From: Bacillota bacterium
GTDB taxonomy: Bacteria; Bacillota; Clostridia; Lachnospirales; CAG-274
NCBI GenBank assembly: GCA_017543265.1
Contig: JAFYGI010000028.1
Coordinates: 28,035 to 92,034 of the forward strand
Length of the DNA: 64,000 nt
Direction: 5' to 3'
Below the pieces are notes generated by a model that was given only the letters and a program-made list of their open reading frames with translations, was not told where the DNA came from and ran no database searches. Below, one piece after another: positions 35,001 through 43,254 of this stretch; within the stretch, counting starts at the first letter, position 1; each line of letters starts with the position of its first letter. Both the position numbers and the translations under genes were made by a program.

Positions 35001-35254
35001 TTAAAAAGATAAGCGAGGGCGTGCCCAATATCGTGGATACTATCCGAAGCGGCGTTGTGGACCTTATCGTGGATATTCCCAAAAAGGCCAATAATGCACA
35101 CTCCGACGGCTTTAAGATAAGACGTACCGCAGTCGAGTCCAGCGTTACGCTGATTACCAGCCTCGATACACTTAACGCTATGGCCGATGTTATGGAAAAG
35201 AATATAGATAGAAAATCCCTTGATCTGTTTGATATAAATAGGGATTTGAGGTGA
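32039..35254 (+). CDS. carB: Carbamoyl phosphate synthase large subunit
   Basis: 1071-residue synthetase that makes carbamoyl phosphate from bicarbonate, ammonia and two ATP. Two homologous ATP-grasp halves are visible: the first opens [19 protein letters not shown] and the second, near residue 557, [18 protein letters not shown]. An oligomerisation region separates them, and a C-terminal MGS-like allosteric domain follows (about 935-1071, [15 protein letters not shown]). Complete length for the family. Last gene of the pyr operon in this window; pyrD, pyrK, pyrE and pyrI are not here. A block of repeats starts within 10 bases of its stop. Confidence 0.97.
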   Translation: MPKDNSIKKVLVIGSGPIVIGQAAEFDYSGTQACESIKEEGVEVVLVNSNPATIMTDIGMAHYTYIEPLTIDFLEKVIQKERPDSIIAGMGGQTGLNLSCELYDAGILDKYNVRVIGTSIESIKEGEDRDSFKQLMERTNQPIVDSDIVTDVDSAVEFADAIGYPVIVRPAYTLGGTGGGIAENEDELREICSQGLHLSRVGQVLIEKSIKGWKEIEFEVMRDGAGNCITVCSMENVDPVGVHTGDSIVVAPAQTLSDREYQMLRSAAINIINSIEIKGGCNVQFALDPNSYNYAVIEINPRVSRSSALASKATGYPIAKVGAKIALGYNLDEIKNAVTGKTFACFEPAIDYVVLKFPRWPFDKFFSAKRTLGTKMMATGEIMSIGKSFEAALLKGVRSLEIGQYGLERKSSKTRTLEELKKRVQVPDDERLFDLAEMLRRNYRVEKVCQITGMDLFFIHKIKSIVDMEEELKQMSLDDFNADNLRFFKEKGFSDKAISNFVGCTPPDIYALRQKFNIMPVFKMVDTCAGEFEAVTPYYYSSYDSEDEVIVSNRKKVMVIGSGPIRIGQGIEFDYCSVHSIKALKKAGMETIIVNNNPETVSTDFDTADKLYFEPLTEEDVLNVVERERPDGVILQFGGQTAIKLAKFFDEMNIPIYGTKPEQIDAAEDREKFDEILEKLHISRPKGKGVWSVEEGCDVAEALGFPVLVRPSYVLGGQGMEITYNREQLIKYLREAFEKDSKNPVLIDRYLAGREIEVDAICDGVDVYIPGIMEHLERAGVHSGDSISIYPPQHLTDDIKHRIMDVTKKISVELKVIGMINIQFIEYKGELNIIEVNPRSSRTVPYITKVTGVPVIDIATRVMLGERLADMGYGTGICDIPKVVAVKVPVFSTEKLPQVEASLGPEMRSTGEVLGVGYNLENALYKGFIAAGMTVPKAGSTIVATVRSQDHEKFIDIAKRFENMGCRFIATSGTARALKEHGLEVKPVKKISEGVPNIVDTIRSGVVDLIVDIPKKANNAHSDGFKIRRTAVESSVTLITSLDTLNAMADVMEKNIDRKSLDLFDINRDLR

Positions 35255-35660
35255 ATTATGGCTGACGGAGAGGTTTCTGCGTGCGAAAGGCATTGAGAAA
35301 CCCCTCCGTCACGGCTAAAGCCGTGCCACCTCCCCTGAGCAAGGGGAGGCAAGACCACGGTGTTCTCAAACCTTGGTGTTATCACAAACTGAAATTCAAT
35401 GACTAAAATCTATTAAGTAACCAACAAATTTAATAGACGTTGCATTAGTCTTGGCTCCCCTTGTTAGGGGAGCTGTCAGCCGTAAATTTGTTGGGATAAG
35501 TGAAAAGCTATATTACGGCTGACTGAGGGGTTTCTTTGTACGAAAGGTTTTGAGGAACCCCTCCGTCACGGCTAAAGCCGTGCCACCTCCCCTGAGCAAG
35601 GGGAGGCTCGGTCATTGCCCCGCGCAGGGGCAAGGCATGGATTTTCTCTGTACGATGGGG
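35255..35660. repeat. Dispersed repeats, family B copies and an 80-base flanking unit (copy C1)
   Basis: Two family-B units (about 35255-35350 and 35453-35630) with hairpins CACGGCTAAAGCCGTG and CTCCCC/GGGGAG. Between them, 35369-35448 is an 80-base AT-rich unit that recurs at 37671-37750 with 78 of 80 identical bases. The similarity continues on both sides, so roughly 200 bases are directly repeated around the RepA-like locus. Confidence 0.88.
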
Positions 35661-35680
35661 TTTCCCAAAAACCCACAAAA

Positions 35681-35744
35681 ACATATAAAATCATTACTTT
35701 TACATATAAAATCTGTATTTTTCATCAATAAAACATATAAAATC
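35681..35744 (+). repeat. Three direct repeats upstream of the RepA-like gene
   Basis: The 12-base ACATATAAAATC occurs at 35681, 35702 and 35733 (start-to-start 21 and 31). It is followed by repeated ATTCGATGAA units at about 35751-35770. The spacing is that of binding-site arrays or iterons; no protein partner is known. Confidence 0.7.
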
Positions 35745-35787
35745 TGTGAAATTCGATGAAATTCGATGAAAAACGATGAAAAACATA

Positions 35788-35816
35788 TGGAAAACGTTGC
35801 CCGAGTGTGGTATAAT
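35788..35816 (+). promoter_or_regulatory. Promoter of the structured leader RNA and RepA-like gene
   Basis: TGGAAA, 17-base spacer, TATAAT at 35811-35816 with extended -10 TG. Start expected near 35823. Confidence 0.65.
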
Positions 35817-35822
35817 GGTATC

Positions 35823-35886
35823 ATCGAAAGAAGAGGAACTGTAGGACAGGCCGAAAGGGTCTGCCGCATACGGCTCCTCTTTTTTG
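35823..35886 (+). ncRNA. Structured leader or small RNA ending in an intrinsic terminator
   Basis: About 64 bases starting just downstream of a good promoter. The outer stem AAGAGGA/TCCTCTT (35831-35837 with 35875-35881) encloses two hairpins, CAGGCC-GAAAG-GGTCTG (35847-35863) and CCG-CATA-CGG (35864-35873), and is followed by six T. It could terminate as a small RNA or act as an attenuator for the RepA-like gene, whose ribosome site AAAGGAGG is 35 bases further on. Confidence 0.6.
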
Positions 35887-35934
35887 TATCCAAAAACGAT
35901 AACAAAAACATTTTAAAACAAAAGGAGGAAATCT

Positions 35935-37379
35935 ATGTACGATTATTTTAAGGTTTATTCTTCGCCCGAGCGCATACGCAAGATGTTTGCGCAGGACATA
36001 GAGGGGCGCAGAAGATTTATTTTTGTATTTGACAGGGGCGAGTTTTGTGAGGAGGCTGTGGCACTTGGCTTTTCGGCCATATACCTGCCCGAGGACGACG
36101 ACTGCTTTGCATCGGTCTTTCACACCATCAGCACCATGACGATGCTGGGCAGGCGGCAGGTCATTTTCCCGCTGTGCGGCAAGGGCGGCACCCAGATAAT
36201 AGAGGGTGCGCTGGACGAAAGCTCACATCTGGTGAAAAGTGCGTGGAAGGAGGTATTCAGCAAGGACAAGCCCCGCGACTACTACCTTATCTACCGTGAT
36301 GAGTTTGCGCAAAAGATAGATGCGCTGGCCAAAAAGTATTCGGGCGAAACCCTGTCGGAGGACGTGAAGATACAGCGTTTTTCGGACATCGAGGAACGCT
36401 CTACCAACTGGCTGTGGTACCCCTATATCTCAAAGGGAAACATTACCCTGCTCTACGCCGCCCCGGGTGCGGGTAGACGTTTTTCACCTGCTATCTTGCG
36501 GCACGGGTGTCACGGGGCGAGGCTCTGCCCGATATGCCGCCCGAGCAATGGGTCACACCCGCCAAGGGCATAACGCTGTTTTTCAACGCCGAGGACCCCG
36601 TTGACAGCACGCTGAAACCGAGGCTTCGGGGCTGTAATGCGGATATGTCCAACATAATGACGGCCGAAACGGACAATGCAGCACCCTACACCCTCACCGA
36701 CCCAAGGCTTCCTAAGCTGTTTGAGGCCGTAAAGCCGCAGCTGGTCATTTTTGACCCCATACAGTCCTATATCGGTGCGGATATAGATATGCACAGGGCA
36801 AACCAGACACGCCCCGTGCTGGCGCATATAAACGCACTTGCGGCGCAATACGGCTTTGCGCTTGTCATAGTGTGCCATATAAACAAAATGTCCACCCAGG
36901 ACATCAGCGAGCGTATACTCGGCAGCCAGGATATAAGGGGTGCCGCAAGGAGCGCTCTTTTTTTGGGTCTGCATCCCGACCGCCCCGATACAAAGGTGCT
37001 GTTTCAGATGAAAAATAACCTTGCCGAATGGGGCGACCCCCTTGCCTTTCGCATAGATGACAGCGGCGGTACGGCGGCCTTTGTGCCCGACCCCTTTGCG
37101 GATATAACGGGGCTGACCCCCGACCGCTGTACGGGCAATGCCGGCAGGGTCAAGGCCAACGAAAAGCGCAGGACGGATAAAAGCCGCGCCGATGAGCTGA
37201 TAAAGGGGCTTTTTAAGGATAGAAATACCGTTACCCTGGGTGAACTGAAAAGTATCGCCGAGGAAAACGGGATAAGCTGGAGCGTGTTTTATAAAGTGCT
37301 TATTGAATATGCAAGGTATCGTAAGGTCGGATTTAGCAACGCAACTCCCAATGAAGATTATTATGAAAAAATATCATGA
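35935..37379 (+). pseudogene. RepA-like RecA-fold ATPase, frameshifted in the Walker A motif
   Basis: About 480 codons. The frame from ATG 35935 breaks at 36475-36476: ...LYAAPGAG is followed by AG where AAG is expected, so one A is missing in the Walker A lysine codon. The next frame restores KTFFTCYLAARVSRG and continues to 37379. Later motifs are those of RepA/AAA_25 ATPases of plasmids, phages and integrative elements: LFFNAEDP, LVIFDPIQSYIG (Walker B), ALVIVCHINK, GSQDIRGAARS. The N-terminal 170 residues are unassigned; the C-terminus (about 410-470) looks like a winged helix. It is flanked by direct repeats and followed by palindromes, suggesting a replication-module remnant. Assembly error is possible. 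Confidence 0.8.
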
Positions 37380-37409
37380 TCGGATTTTTTTAACACAATG
37401 TTTTTTTTA

Positions 37410-37550
37410 TCCGAATATGGATGAAAGTAGCTTATATAGCCGTCTCTGCATATTCGGATTTGTCCGAATATGGTGACTCATATTCGGATTTTGTCCGAAT
37501 ATGTACAGGCCGCTTGTTCAGCGGGTCTCACTCATGTTCGGATTTTTTTT
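37410..37550. repeat. Iteron-like palindrome cluster after the RepA-like gene
   Basis: Two perfect palindromes, CATATTCGGA/TCCGAATATG, at 37449-37472 (4-base spacer) and 37479-37503 (5-base spacer), spaced 30 bases apart. A half site TCCGAATATG lies at 37410-37419 and a variant CATGTTCGGA at 37533-37542 followed by eight T. The last arm could also pair with 37494-37503 as a terminator. Either protein-binding sites, an origin, or alternative RNA hairpins are possible. Confidence 0.75.
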
Positions 37551-37564
37551 ATATTGTCAACGGC

Positions 37565-37850
37565 TTTAAGAAACCCCTCCACCATCGCAAGCGATGGTTC
37601 CCCTCCCGCTGCGCGGCACACGCCCGGAGCTTGCTATGCAAGCAAGGGGAGGCAAGTTTAGGTGTTCGCAAACCTTGGTATTATCACAAACTGAAATTCA
37701 ATGACTAAAATCTATTAAGTAACTAACAAATTTAATAGACGTTGCATTAGCCTTGGCTCCCCTTCACAGGGGAGCTGTCAGCCGTTAATTCGTTGGGATA
37801 GGTAAAAACCATTATTACGGCTGACTGAGGGGTTTCTTTGTACGGAGGGG
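37565..37850. repeat. Dispersed repeats, family B copy and flanking unit C2
   Basis: A family-B half (about 37568-37660, hairpin CATCGCAAGCGATG), the 80-base unit C2 at 37671-37750, and a B unit at 37753-37842 ending GAGGGGTTTCTTTGTACGG. Together with the matching block at 35.3-35.5 kb these form direct repeats around the RepA-like locus. Confidence 0.88.
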
Positions 37851-37881
37851 TGCCTCCCCCCACCCAATTTTCATCCCCTGC

Positions 37882-37909
37882 GCATATACCGTCATTTACG
37901 GCATATAAT
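37882..37909 (+). promoter_or_regulatory. Candidate mother-cell sporulation promoter (SigE/SigK-like)
   Basis: GCATATA, 13 bases, CATATAAT, about 30 bases before the SPOCS-LysM gene. It resembles the SigE -10 CATACAAT; the spacer is a base or so short. Consistent with a sporulation gene downstream. Confidence 0.45.
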
Positions 37910-37939
37910 TAACCGTAAACCACTACGGGGAGGTCAAAA

Positions 37940-39472
37940 ATGGAACTGACAAAAACAAAGCTATCCATAGACAGGTATGCGGGTGAGGAGCGGATGCAGC
38001 TTATGCCGCAGGGCGAGGTCATCCTGCCAAACGAGGGGATAAAAAGCATAGTGACGGCACGGGCGCAGCCCTACATCGTGGGCGGCGGCACAGCGGGCGG
38101 CAAGCTGTCGTTTGAGGGCAGTATAGACATGGTCTTTATCTGTCTGACGGGGGACGGCCGTCTTATATCGGTGCCGCACAGCCTGTACATAAGCGAGAAC
38201 ATCAACACCGACAAGACGGGCGGCGACAGCGTGCCGCAGTTTTCGTGCAGCGTATCGGGCACGGAGTACACGCTTGCGGGGGACAGGATACGCTACAAGC
38301 TTTTATGCGAGGTAAGCTGCCGCATATTCGATACATACACCCTGACCGCCGTTACGGGGCTGGAGGGTGCGGAGAACGTGGCCGAACAGACTATAGACAT
38401 AGACACGCTTCTCGGCAAGCGCAATGTGGAGATAAAGCTTAAGGACAGCGCCTCTGTCGGCCGTGAGCTGCCCAACATAGAAACGGCGATAGACATGACC
38501 GTATCGGGCACGGGTCTGACCACGGCCTGCGTAACGGACGGGCTTGCCGTAAAGGGCGGCCTGAAACAGAATTTTATGTACACGGGTGCGCAGGAGGGCG
38601 AGGCGCTTGAAAGCTTTTGCTTTGACACGGAGATAGACGGCACGGCGGAGGTCATGGGTGCCGCGGAGGATATGCTCTGCTGTCCCGATGTGGGCATAGC
38701 CGACACGACCTACAGCATACGCTGTGACGATGACGGCGAGGCGCGTATAATAGAAAGCGAATGCACGCTGAGCATTTGGCCGAATGTGTTTGCACCGCTG
38801 ACCCTGCGTGTGCCCGAGGATGCCTATTGTCTTGAAAGGGAGCTTGATATATCCCGCTGTGATGTGACGGGCTTCAAGGCGGTATGTGTGAACAAAAGCA
38901 ATTGTCCCATACGCCGTGCGCTGGAGACCACGGGCGAGGATATGCTGCGGGTATACGATGTCTGCGCCCGTGTGACCGTGGACGACACAAGGGTAATGCA
39001 GGATAAGACAGCCGTAAGCGGTGCCGTGGACGTGGATGTGCTTTATGTCACGGGCAGCGATACAAGCCCCGTTTGTGCCTTTAAGGGCAGCATACCCTTT
39101 GAACAGGTTTTGGAGACCCGCGGCAGTACGGAGGATATGCAGGCAATAGTTATGGCGGGTGTGCGGCACATAGGCTTTAATATGCTGTCACAGCGTGAGA
39201 TCGAGCTTCGGGGCATGATAGGCATAGACTGTGCGATAATCGACGAAAGGCATTTTTCGCTTATAACCGACATAACCGAGGGTCCGAAGGATGCCCATAT
39301 CGGGGACGATATCCCAAGTGTTATCGTATACACGGTACAGCACGGCGACACGCTGTGGAAGCTTGGCAAGCGTTTCCATACCACGGCGCAGAGCATAGCC
39401 CGCACCAACAGGCTTGACGACCCCGACAGGATAAATGTCGGCGACAGGCTTATAATAGTGAAAGGATATTAA
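37940..39472 (+). CDS. SPOCS (DUF3794) and LysM domain protein, probable spore coat/cortex morphogenesis protein
   Basis: 510-residue protein without a signal peptide. Three DUF3794/SPOCS-type beta domains occupy about 20-440; repeated elements are EVILPNEGIKSIVTARAQ, CEVSCRIFDTYTLTAV and RVTVDDTRVMQDKTAVSG. A LysM domain is at 464-510 (YTVQHGDTLWKLGKRFHT, GDRLIIV). Such proteins sit around the forespore in Clostridia and bind peptidoglycan through LysM, like SpoVID in Bacillus. GGGGAGG lies 7 bases before the ATG. The next gene starts one base after its stop, so both form an operon. Role inferred from architecture. Confidence 0.87.
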   Translation: MELTKTKLSIDRYAGEERMQLMPQGEVILPNEGIKSIVTARAQPYIVGGGTAGGKLSFEGSIDMVFICLTGDGRLISVPHSLYISENINTDKTGGDSVPQFSCSVSGTEYTLAGDRIRYKLLCEVSCRIFDTYTLTAVTGLEGAENVAEQTIDIDTLLGKRNVEIKLKDSASVGRELPNIETAIDMTVSGTGLTTACVTDGLAVKGGLKQNFMYTGAQEGEALESFCFDTEIDGTAEVMGAAEDMLCCPDVGIADTTYSIRCDDDGEARIIESECTLSIWPNVFAPLTLRVPEDAYCLERELDISRCDVTGFKAVCVNKSNCPIRRALETTGEDMLRVYDVCARVTVDDTRVMQDKTAVSGAVDVDVLYVTGSDTSPVCAFKGSIPFEQVLETRGSTEDMQAIVMAGVRHIGFNMLSQREIELRGMIGIDCAIIDERHFSLITDITEGPKDAHIGDDIPSVIVYTVQHGDTLWKLGKRFHTTAQSIARTNRLDDPDRINVGDRLIIVKGY

Positions 39473-39473
39473 A

Positions 39474-40367
39474 ATGATATACTTTGTTTACGACAGCGGC
39501 GCTGTACAATGCTTTTACCGCGGACGTGACGGCAGTATTTACCAAAGGCGATATGACGGCGGCAAATGGAGCAAGGCCGTCTGTGCGGCAAACGATGTGC
39601 GGGCGCAGTTTTTTGTCATGCGCGAGGACGAAACGGGGCTTATCTGTCAGGACAGCGGCGGGGATATGCTGCTGTGCCTTGACAGGGACGGCGTATGGCA
39701 GCAGAATGTTATACTTAAAAGTCTGGGGTCTGTCCCCGATATTTTTATGACAAGGACGGGAGACACTATCTTCTACACTATCCCGCAAAACGGCAGGTAC
39801 ACCCTTATAATGCAAAAGCACCGTGACGGCAGGTGGGAGCGCAGCACCATGATAGACGGCTGCACGCCCTTTGCCGCCTGTCCCTTTCGTGTGCTTGGGC
39901 TTAACAACGGCATAACCGCGGTGATATACAAAAAGGGAAAGAGCGTGGGACTGCGCGTAACGGACAAAAGCGGTGAAATAAGCGGGTTTGAGCCGCTGTA
40001 CACCGCATCGGGGGACATACACGACATAAGCCTTTTGGCGGGGGAAAATGCCGTTGAGGCCGTGCTTGCCGTCAGGGGCAGGTTCTCCGCAAGGCTGGTG
40101 TATGTCAGCACTCGCTCGCCCGATAAGCCCGAGACCCTGTGGGAGGGCGCGGGTGCGGATATTGCCGCCGCAGAGCGTGACGAAAACGGTGCCCTGAATG
40201 TGACCCTTGCCTGCGGGAATACGGTGTACGGCTTTACCCGCGGTAAACATGGCAGCCGCGTGCAAAGGCTGAATGTAAGGCCAAAAAAGGCCTTTGTGCT
40301 GGGACATAAGGGGATGTGTGATGTGCTCGCCGATGGAGATAGGGGGTATGAGATCGTGCGGGGATGA
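39474..40367 (+). CDS. Uncharacterised beta-propeller-like protein paired with the SPOCS-LysM gene
   Basis: 297-residue protein I cannot assign to a named family. It has no signal peptide or membrane helix. The sequence is built from repeating short beta-strand units about 45 residues long with aromatic turns (CFYRGRDGSIYQRRYDGGKWSK, RDGVWQQNVILKS, KHRDGRWERSTMIDG), which resembles a beta-propeller or lectin-like fold. One base separates it from the SPOCS-LysM gene, so a structural role in the spore is possible. Complete and in the same codon style as neighbours. Confidence 0.75.
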   Translation: MIYFVYDSGAVQCFYRGRDGSIYQRRYDGGKWSKAVCAANDVRAQFFVMREDETGLICQDSGGDMLLCLDRDGVWQQNVILKSLGSVPDIFMTRTGDTIFYTIPQNGRYTLIMQKHRDGRWERSTMIDGCTPFAACPFRVLGLNNGITAVIYKKGKSVGLRVTDKSGEISGFEPLYTASGDIHDISLLAGENAVEAVLAVRGRFSARLVYVSTRSPDKPETLWEGAGADIAAAERDENGALNVTLACGNTVYGFTRGKHGSRVQRLNVRPKKAFVLGHKGMCDVLADGDRGYEIVRG

Positions 40368-40388
40368 AGGTGTTCTCAAACCTCACTA

Positions 40389-40417
40389 TTGACCAAATCC
40401 CCAATTTGTATTATACT
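40389..40417 (+). promoter_or_regulatory. Promoter of the HIT-asparaginase operon
   Basis: TTGACC, 17-base spacer, TATACT, about 37 bases before the HIT gene. Confidence 0.7.
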
Positions 40418-40453
40418 TAAACCATAAATTATACACTAAAGGAGAAATGACTT

Positions 40454-40870
40454 ATGGAAAACTGTTTATACTGCAAGAACAAAGCCAAGCTTGACTCATT
40501 GATGATACCCATTGCGGAGCTTGGTGTTACGAAGTTATACTTATTCAGGGAGCAGACCTACTACGGCCGCTGTGTTATCGCGTACAAGGATCACGGCCGT
40601 GAGCTTACCGACCTTTCGGACGAGGAAGCTGCACTTTTCATCAAGGATATGCAGCGTGCGGGACGTGCCATTGCAAAGAGCGTGAACCCCGCAAAGGTAA
40701 ACTACGGTATGTTCAGCGACACTCTTCCCCATCTGCACGTTCACATCGTGCCCAAGCAGGAGGGCGGCCACACCTTCGGCGGCACCTTTGAGATGAATGT
40801 AAACCCGCCCAAATACCTTACGGACGAGGAATACACCGAGATCATCGAAAAGATCAAGTCAAACTTATGA
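40454..40870 (+). CDS. HIT-family nucleotide hydrolase/transferase
   Basis: 138-residue cytosolic histidine-triad protein. The triad is LPHLHVHIVPKQ (about residues 94-105), where the middle histidine attacks the alpha-phosphate of AMP-type substrates. N-terminal CLYCKNKAKLDSLM has a Cys pair (CxxC) that may bind zinc, as in some bacterial members. AAAGGAG precedes the start. It overlaps the asparaginase gene by four bases. The natural substrate is not visible. Confidence 0.9.
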   Translation: MENCLYCKNKAKLDSLMIPIAELGVTKLYLFREQTYYGRCVIAYKDHGRELTDLSDEEAALFIKDMQRAGRAIAKSVNPAKVNYGMFSDTLPHLHVHIVPKQEGGHTFGGTFEMNVNPPKYLTDEEYTEIIEKIKSNL

Positions 40871-41850
40871 CAGCGCTGATACTTACGGGCGGGACGATAG
40901 GCTCTGCCGCGGACAGCGGCACCATAAATTTAAGCGGACGGGTGAAGCCGGCGGAAATGTACAACAGCCTTTATCCGCCCGTGGATTTTGACGTTTACCG
41001 CCCCGTGAACACCCTTAGCGAGAATATCCTGCCCCATGACTGGGGGAAGCTTATACGCGCCGTTGAGGACTGCATGACGGGCAAATACAAGGGCATAATA
41101 ATCGCCCACGGCTCGGACACGCTGGCCTATACATCGGCGCTTATCGGTATGCTTTTTGCCGATACGGATATACCTATATGCCTTATTGCCGCCGACTATC
41201 CCACGGAGGATGAACGCAGCAACGGCATCGACAATCTCCGTGCCGCTGTCTTGCTTACGGAAAGCGGCGAACGGGGTGTTTTTACCGTGTACAAAAAATA
41301 TCACCATGCACAAAGCACGGATATTTACCCCGCGGCAAGACTTATCGAGGCCGATACCTATCTTGACCGCTTCGGGTGCTACGGCGGTGAGCTGTGGGGC
41401 TTTGAAAGGGACGGAAAAATCGTCAGAAACCGCAATTACCGCACCGTTGGCGGGCGTTTTGGCAAAAAAATAAAAGTATCCTCTTTTGACAATAAGATAC
41501 TTTTTTTAAGACCCTACCCCGCGCTGGATTATTCGGCCGTTGACACGGACGGGTATAAGGCGGTGGTGCATTACTCCTACCATGCGGGTACGGCCTGCAC
41601 GGCGGGGGATGAGACAAGCTTTTTGTCCTTTGCAAAAAACTGCAAAAAGGACGTGTATTTTGCCTCGCTTAAAGGGGAAAATGCCGCCCTGTACGATACC
41701 ACCGCAAGGATACTTGCAGGCGGCGTTGTGCCTGTTTATAATATCTCGCCCCATGCGCTTTATGTCAAGGCGCTGATAGCTTATAATCAGCATGGCTTTG
41801 ACCCGCGTGAGATAATGAAGGTAAACCTCGGGGATGAGGTATTACCGTAG
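40867..41850 (+). CDS. Asparaginase/glutaminase-family amidohydrolase
   Basis: 327-residue protein with both asparaginase signatures: ALILTGGTIGSAAD at the N-terminus with the first catalytic threonine, and IIIAHGSDTLAYTSALIGM near residue 77-95 with the second Thr-Asp pair. No signal peptide, so a cytosolic enzyme that hydrolyses asparagine to aspartate and ammonia, or acts on a related amide. It differs from standard type I enzymes in the middle (residues 150-230), so substrate range is uncertain. Translationally coupled to the HIT gene (ATGA). Confidence 0.82.
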   Translation: MTALILTGGTIGSAADSGTINLSGRVKPAEMYNSLYPPVDFDVYRPVNTLSENILPHDWGKLIRAVEDCMTGKYKGIIIAHGSDTLAYTSALIGMLFADTDIPICLIAADYPTEDERSNGIDNLRAAVLLTESGERGVFTVYKKYHHAQSTDIYPAARLIEADTYLDRFGCYGGELWGFERDGKIVRNRNYRTVGGRFGKKIKVSSFDNKILFLRPYPALDYSAVDTDGYKAVVHYSYHAGTACTAGDETSFLSFAKNCKKDVYFASLKGENAALYDTTARILAGGVVPVYNISPHALYVKALIAYNQHGFDPREIMKVNLGDEVLP

Positions 41851-41861
41851 GTTGAGGGGGG

Positions 41862-42554
41862 TCATTGTTTCAGCCCCTTCAGCTCTTCTTTTTGTTCCGC
41901 CGTTATGCGGTAGGACTCCCGCGCCTTTTGCAGGGCCTTATTATGCGTGAACTTATCAAAGCTGTTTTTGGCCATAAGCTCCTTCGTTTTATCGTAGTGC
42001 TTGACAAGTGCGACGGACAGCGCCCACGCCACCGCCATTTTTACATAATAGTCATCGTTATCTATCTTTTCCAAAAGCATAAGGGTATCGTCGATATACT
42101 CATCGGTCACATAGTAGCTTAAAAGCATTACCGCCGCAAACCTTACGCTGTAGGTATCGGGGCTTTTTGTCAAAGCCGTGATAAACTCCAGCATTTCGGG
42201 CAGAAACTTTTTCGTCTGCTTCAATGCGCCGCAAAAGGTATCGCAAAGCGCCCAATCGGTCACATAGGGCAGATGTGCGGCCACGGCATCGCGCATATCG
42301 CCGAAGCTTTTATACTTTACCGCCGCCGTCAGAAAGCCACGCAGCATTATCTGCTCGTAATAATATGTATCTATATCCTTTGGCGAAATGCCGCGCTTTT
42401 GAAGCTGTGAGGCATATTTGCGAAGCACGGGCACCTTTACGCCCTTTATCCGCGCCGCATCCGTGCCCGGTGTCAGCTTGCCGTGAAAGCTTTTGTGTTT
42501 CTCGTCGCCGTTCTCGTCCAGAAAGGCGAGTATCTCATCGTTTATCCCACTCAT
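41862..42554 (-). CDS. DNA alkylation repair protein, AlkD-like
   Basis: 230-residue HEAT-repeat protein of the AlkC/AlkD superfamily, which excises alkylated bases. Family sequence: IKGVKVPVLRKYASQL, MLRGFLTAAVKYKS, LPYVTDWALCDTFCGALK with the conserved WxxCD region, and YYVKMAVAWALSVALVKH. All-helical with no membrane segment. ATG overlaps the stop of the CBS-domain gene by four bases, so they are co-expressed. It converges on the asparaginase gene with only 11 bases between the stops. Activity is inferred by family. Confidence 0.88.
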   Translation of the reverse strand: MSGINDEILAFLDENGDEKHKSFHGKLTPGTDAARIKGVKVPVLRKYASQLQKRGISPKDIDTYYYEQIMLRGFLTAAVKYKSFGDMRDAVAAHLPYVTDWALCDTFCGALKQTKKFLPEMLEFITALTKSPDTYSVRFAAVMLLSYYVTDEYIDDTLMLLEKIDNDDYYVKMAVAWALSVALVKHYDKTKELMAKNSFDKFTHNKALQKARESYRITAEQKEELKGLKQ

Positions 42555-43132
42555 TTTTCCACAAAATATATAACATCGTACTGCGAATTTACCCTGTCCT
42601 TTATCTCGGAGGCGTTCTGCGCGTAAAACTTGACCACGGTCACGCCGTCATCAATAAAGATACTGCGTATATTGCCGCCCCTGCCCACTATGGACGCTAT
42701 GCCCGCCGCATCGGGGCTGTTTACCATCATACGGCAGCCCTCGCCGCTGATGTCGATAAGGCGCATAAGGCCTTTAAGCACGTCAAAGCTGGTTATCACG
42801 CCCGAAAGCACGTTGTCGTTATCCACAACAGGCAAAAACGCCACCTTGTTGTCCTTCATCACAAGGGCACAGTCCTCCAGCAGCGTGTTTTCGTTTACCT
42901 TGAAAAACCTTGCCGACATAATGTCGCGTATCTTTGTGCCCGACAGCACAAGCCCCGATGTGCCGACAGCCTCTATCTCGTATCGGTTGGCCACGCCTAC
43001 GGGTCTGCCGCCGTCGTCCGTGACGGGTAAACGCTTGTGCTTGCTCTCTTTCATAAGCGCCAGCGTCTTTGCAAGCGTGGTGTTCTCGTTTACCGATATC
43101 GTGTTTTTGTTCATCCTGTCTTTAACAAACAT
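42551..43132 (-). CDS. Tandem CBS-domain protein, AcuB-like
   Basis: 193-residue protein with two CBS domains (about 1-55: MFVKDRMNKNTISVNENTTL, RLPVTDDGGRPVGVA; and about 70-125: IRDIMSARFFKVNENTLLEDCA, FLPVVDNDNVLSGVITSFDVL). An ACT-like C-terminal domain follows (GIASIVGRGGNIRSIFIDDGVTVVKFYA). CBS pairs bind adenosine nucleotides; AcuB was named from acetoin utilisation but the role is not settled. ATG 43132 is preferred, with a GGGGGC site upstream; the longer frame starts 81 bases earlier in the promoter. Forms an operon with the AlkD-like gene. Confidence 0.85.
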   Translation of the reverse strand: MFVKDRMNKNTISVNENTTLAKTLALMKESKHKRLPVTDDGGRPVGVANRYEIEAVGTSGLVLSGTKIRDIMSARFFKVNENTLLEDCALVMKDNKVAFLPVVDNDNVLSGVITSFDVLKGLMRLIDISGEGCRMMVNSPDAAGIASIVGRGGNIRSIFIDDGVTVVKFYAQNASEIKDRVNSQYDVIYFVEK

Positions 43133-43181
43133 TGTTCTGCCCCCTTTTGTGTCACGGCTTGACTTGCGCCGTATTAGGGTT

Positions 43182-43190
43182 ATTATATCA
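43182..43190 (-). promoter_or_regulatory. Extended -10 promoter element of the CBS-AlkD operon
   Basis: Minus strand TGATATAAT, about 50 bases before the start; no good -35 at 17 bases, as often with extended -10 sites. Confidence 0.45.
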
Positions 43191-43254
43191 CATAATTTGA
43201 CAAAAATAAACATCTATTTGATGACAAAGGGATAAAATTTTTGAATAGTTTGAG

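Noticed and set aside
34559..35293. Long open frame antisense to carB
   Set aside because: Shadow of a strongly biased coding strand; carB is fully conserved across this stretch.
35795..35825. Sequence resembling the 5' half of a tRNA (GTGTGGTATAATGGTATCAT)
   Set aside because: No anticodon or T arm follows and no acceptor stem closes; the TATAAT is better read as a -10 element.
38303..39169. 288-residue frame antisense to the SPOCS-LysM gene
   Set aside because: No start signal or family resemblance, while the plus strand has an intact domain architecture.
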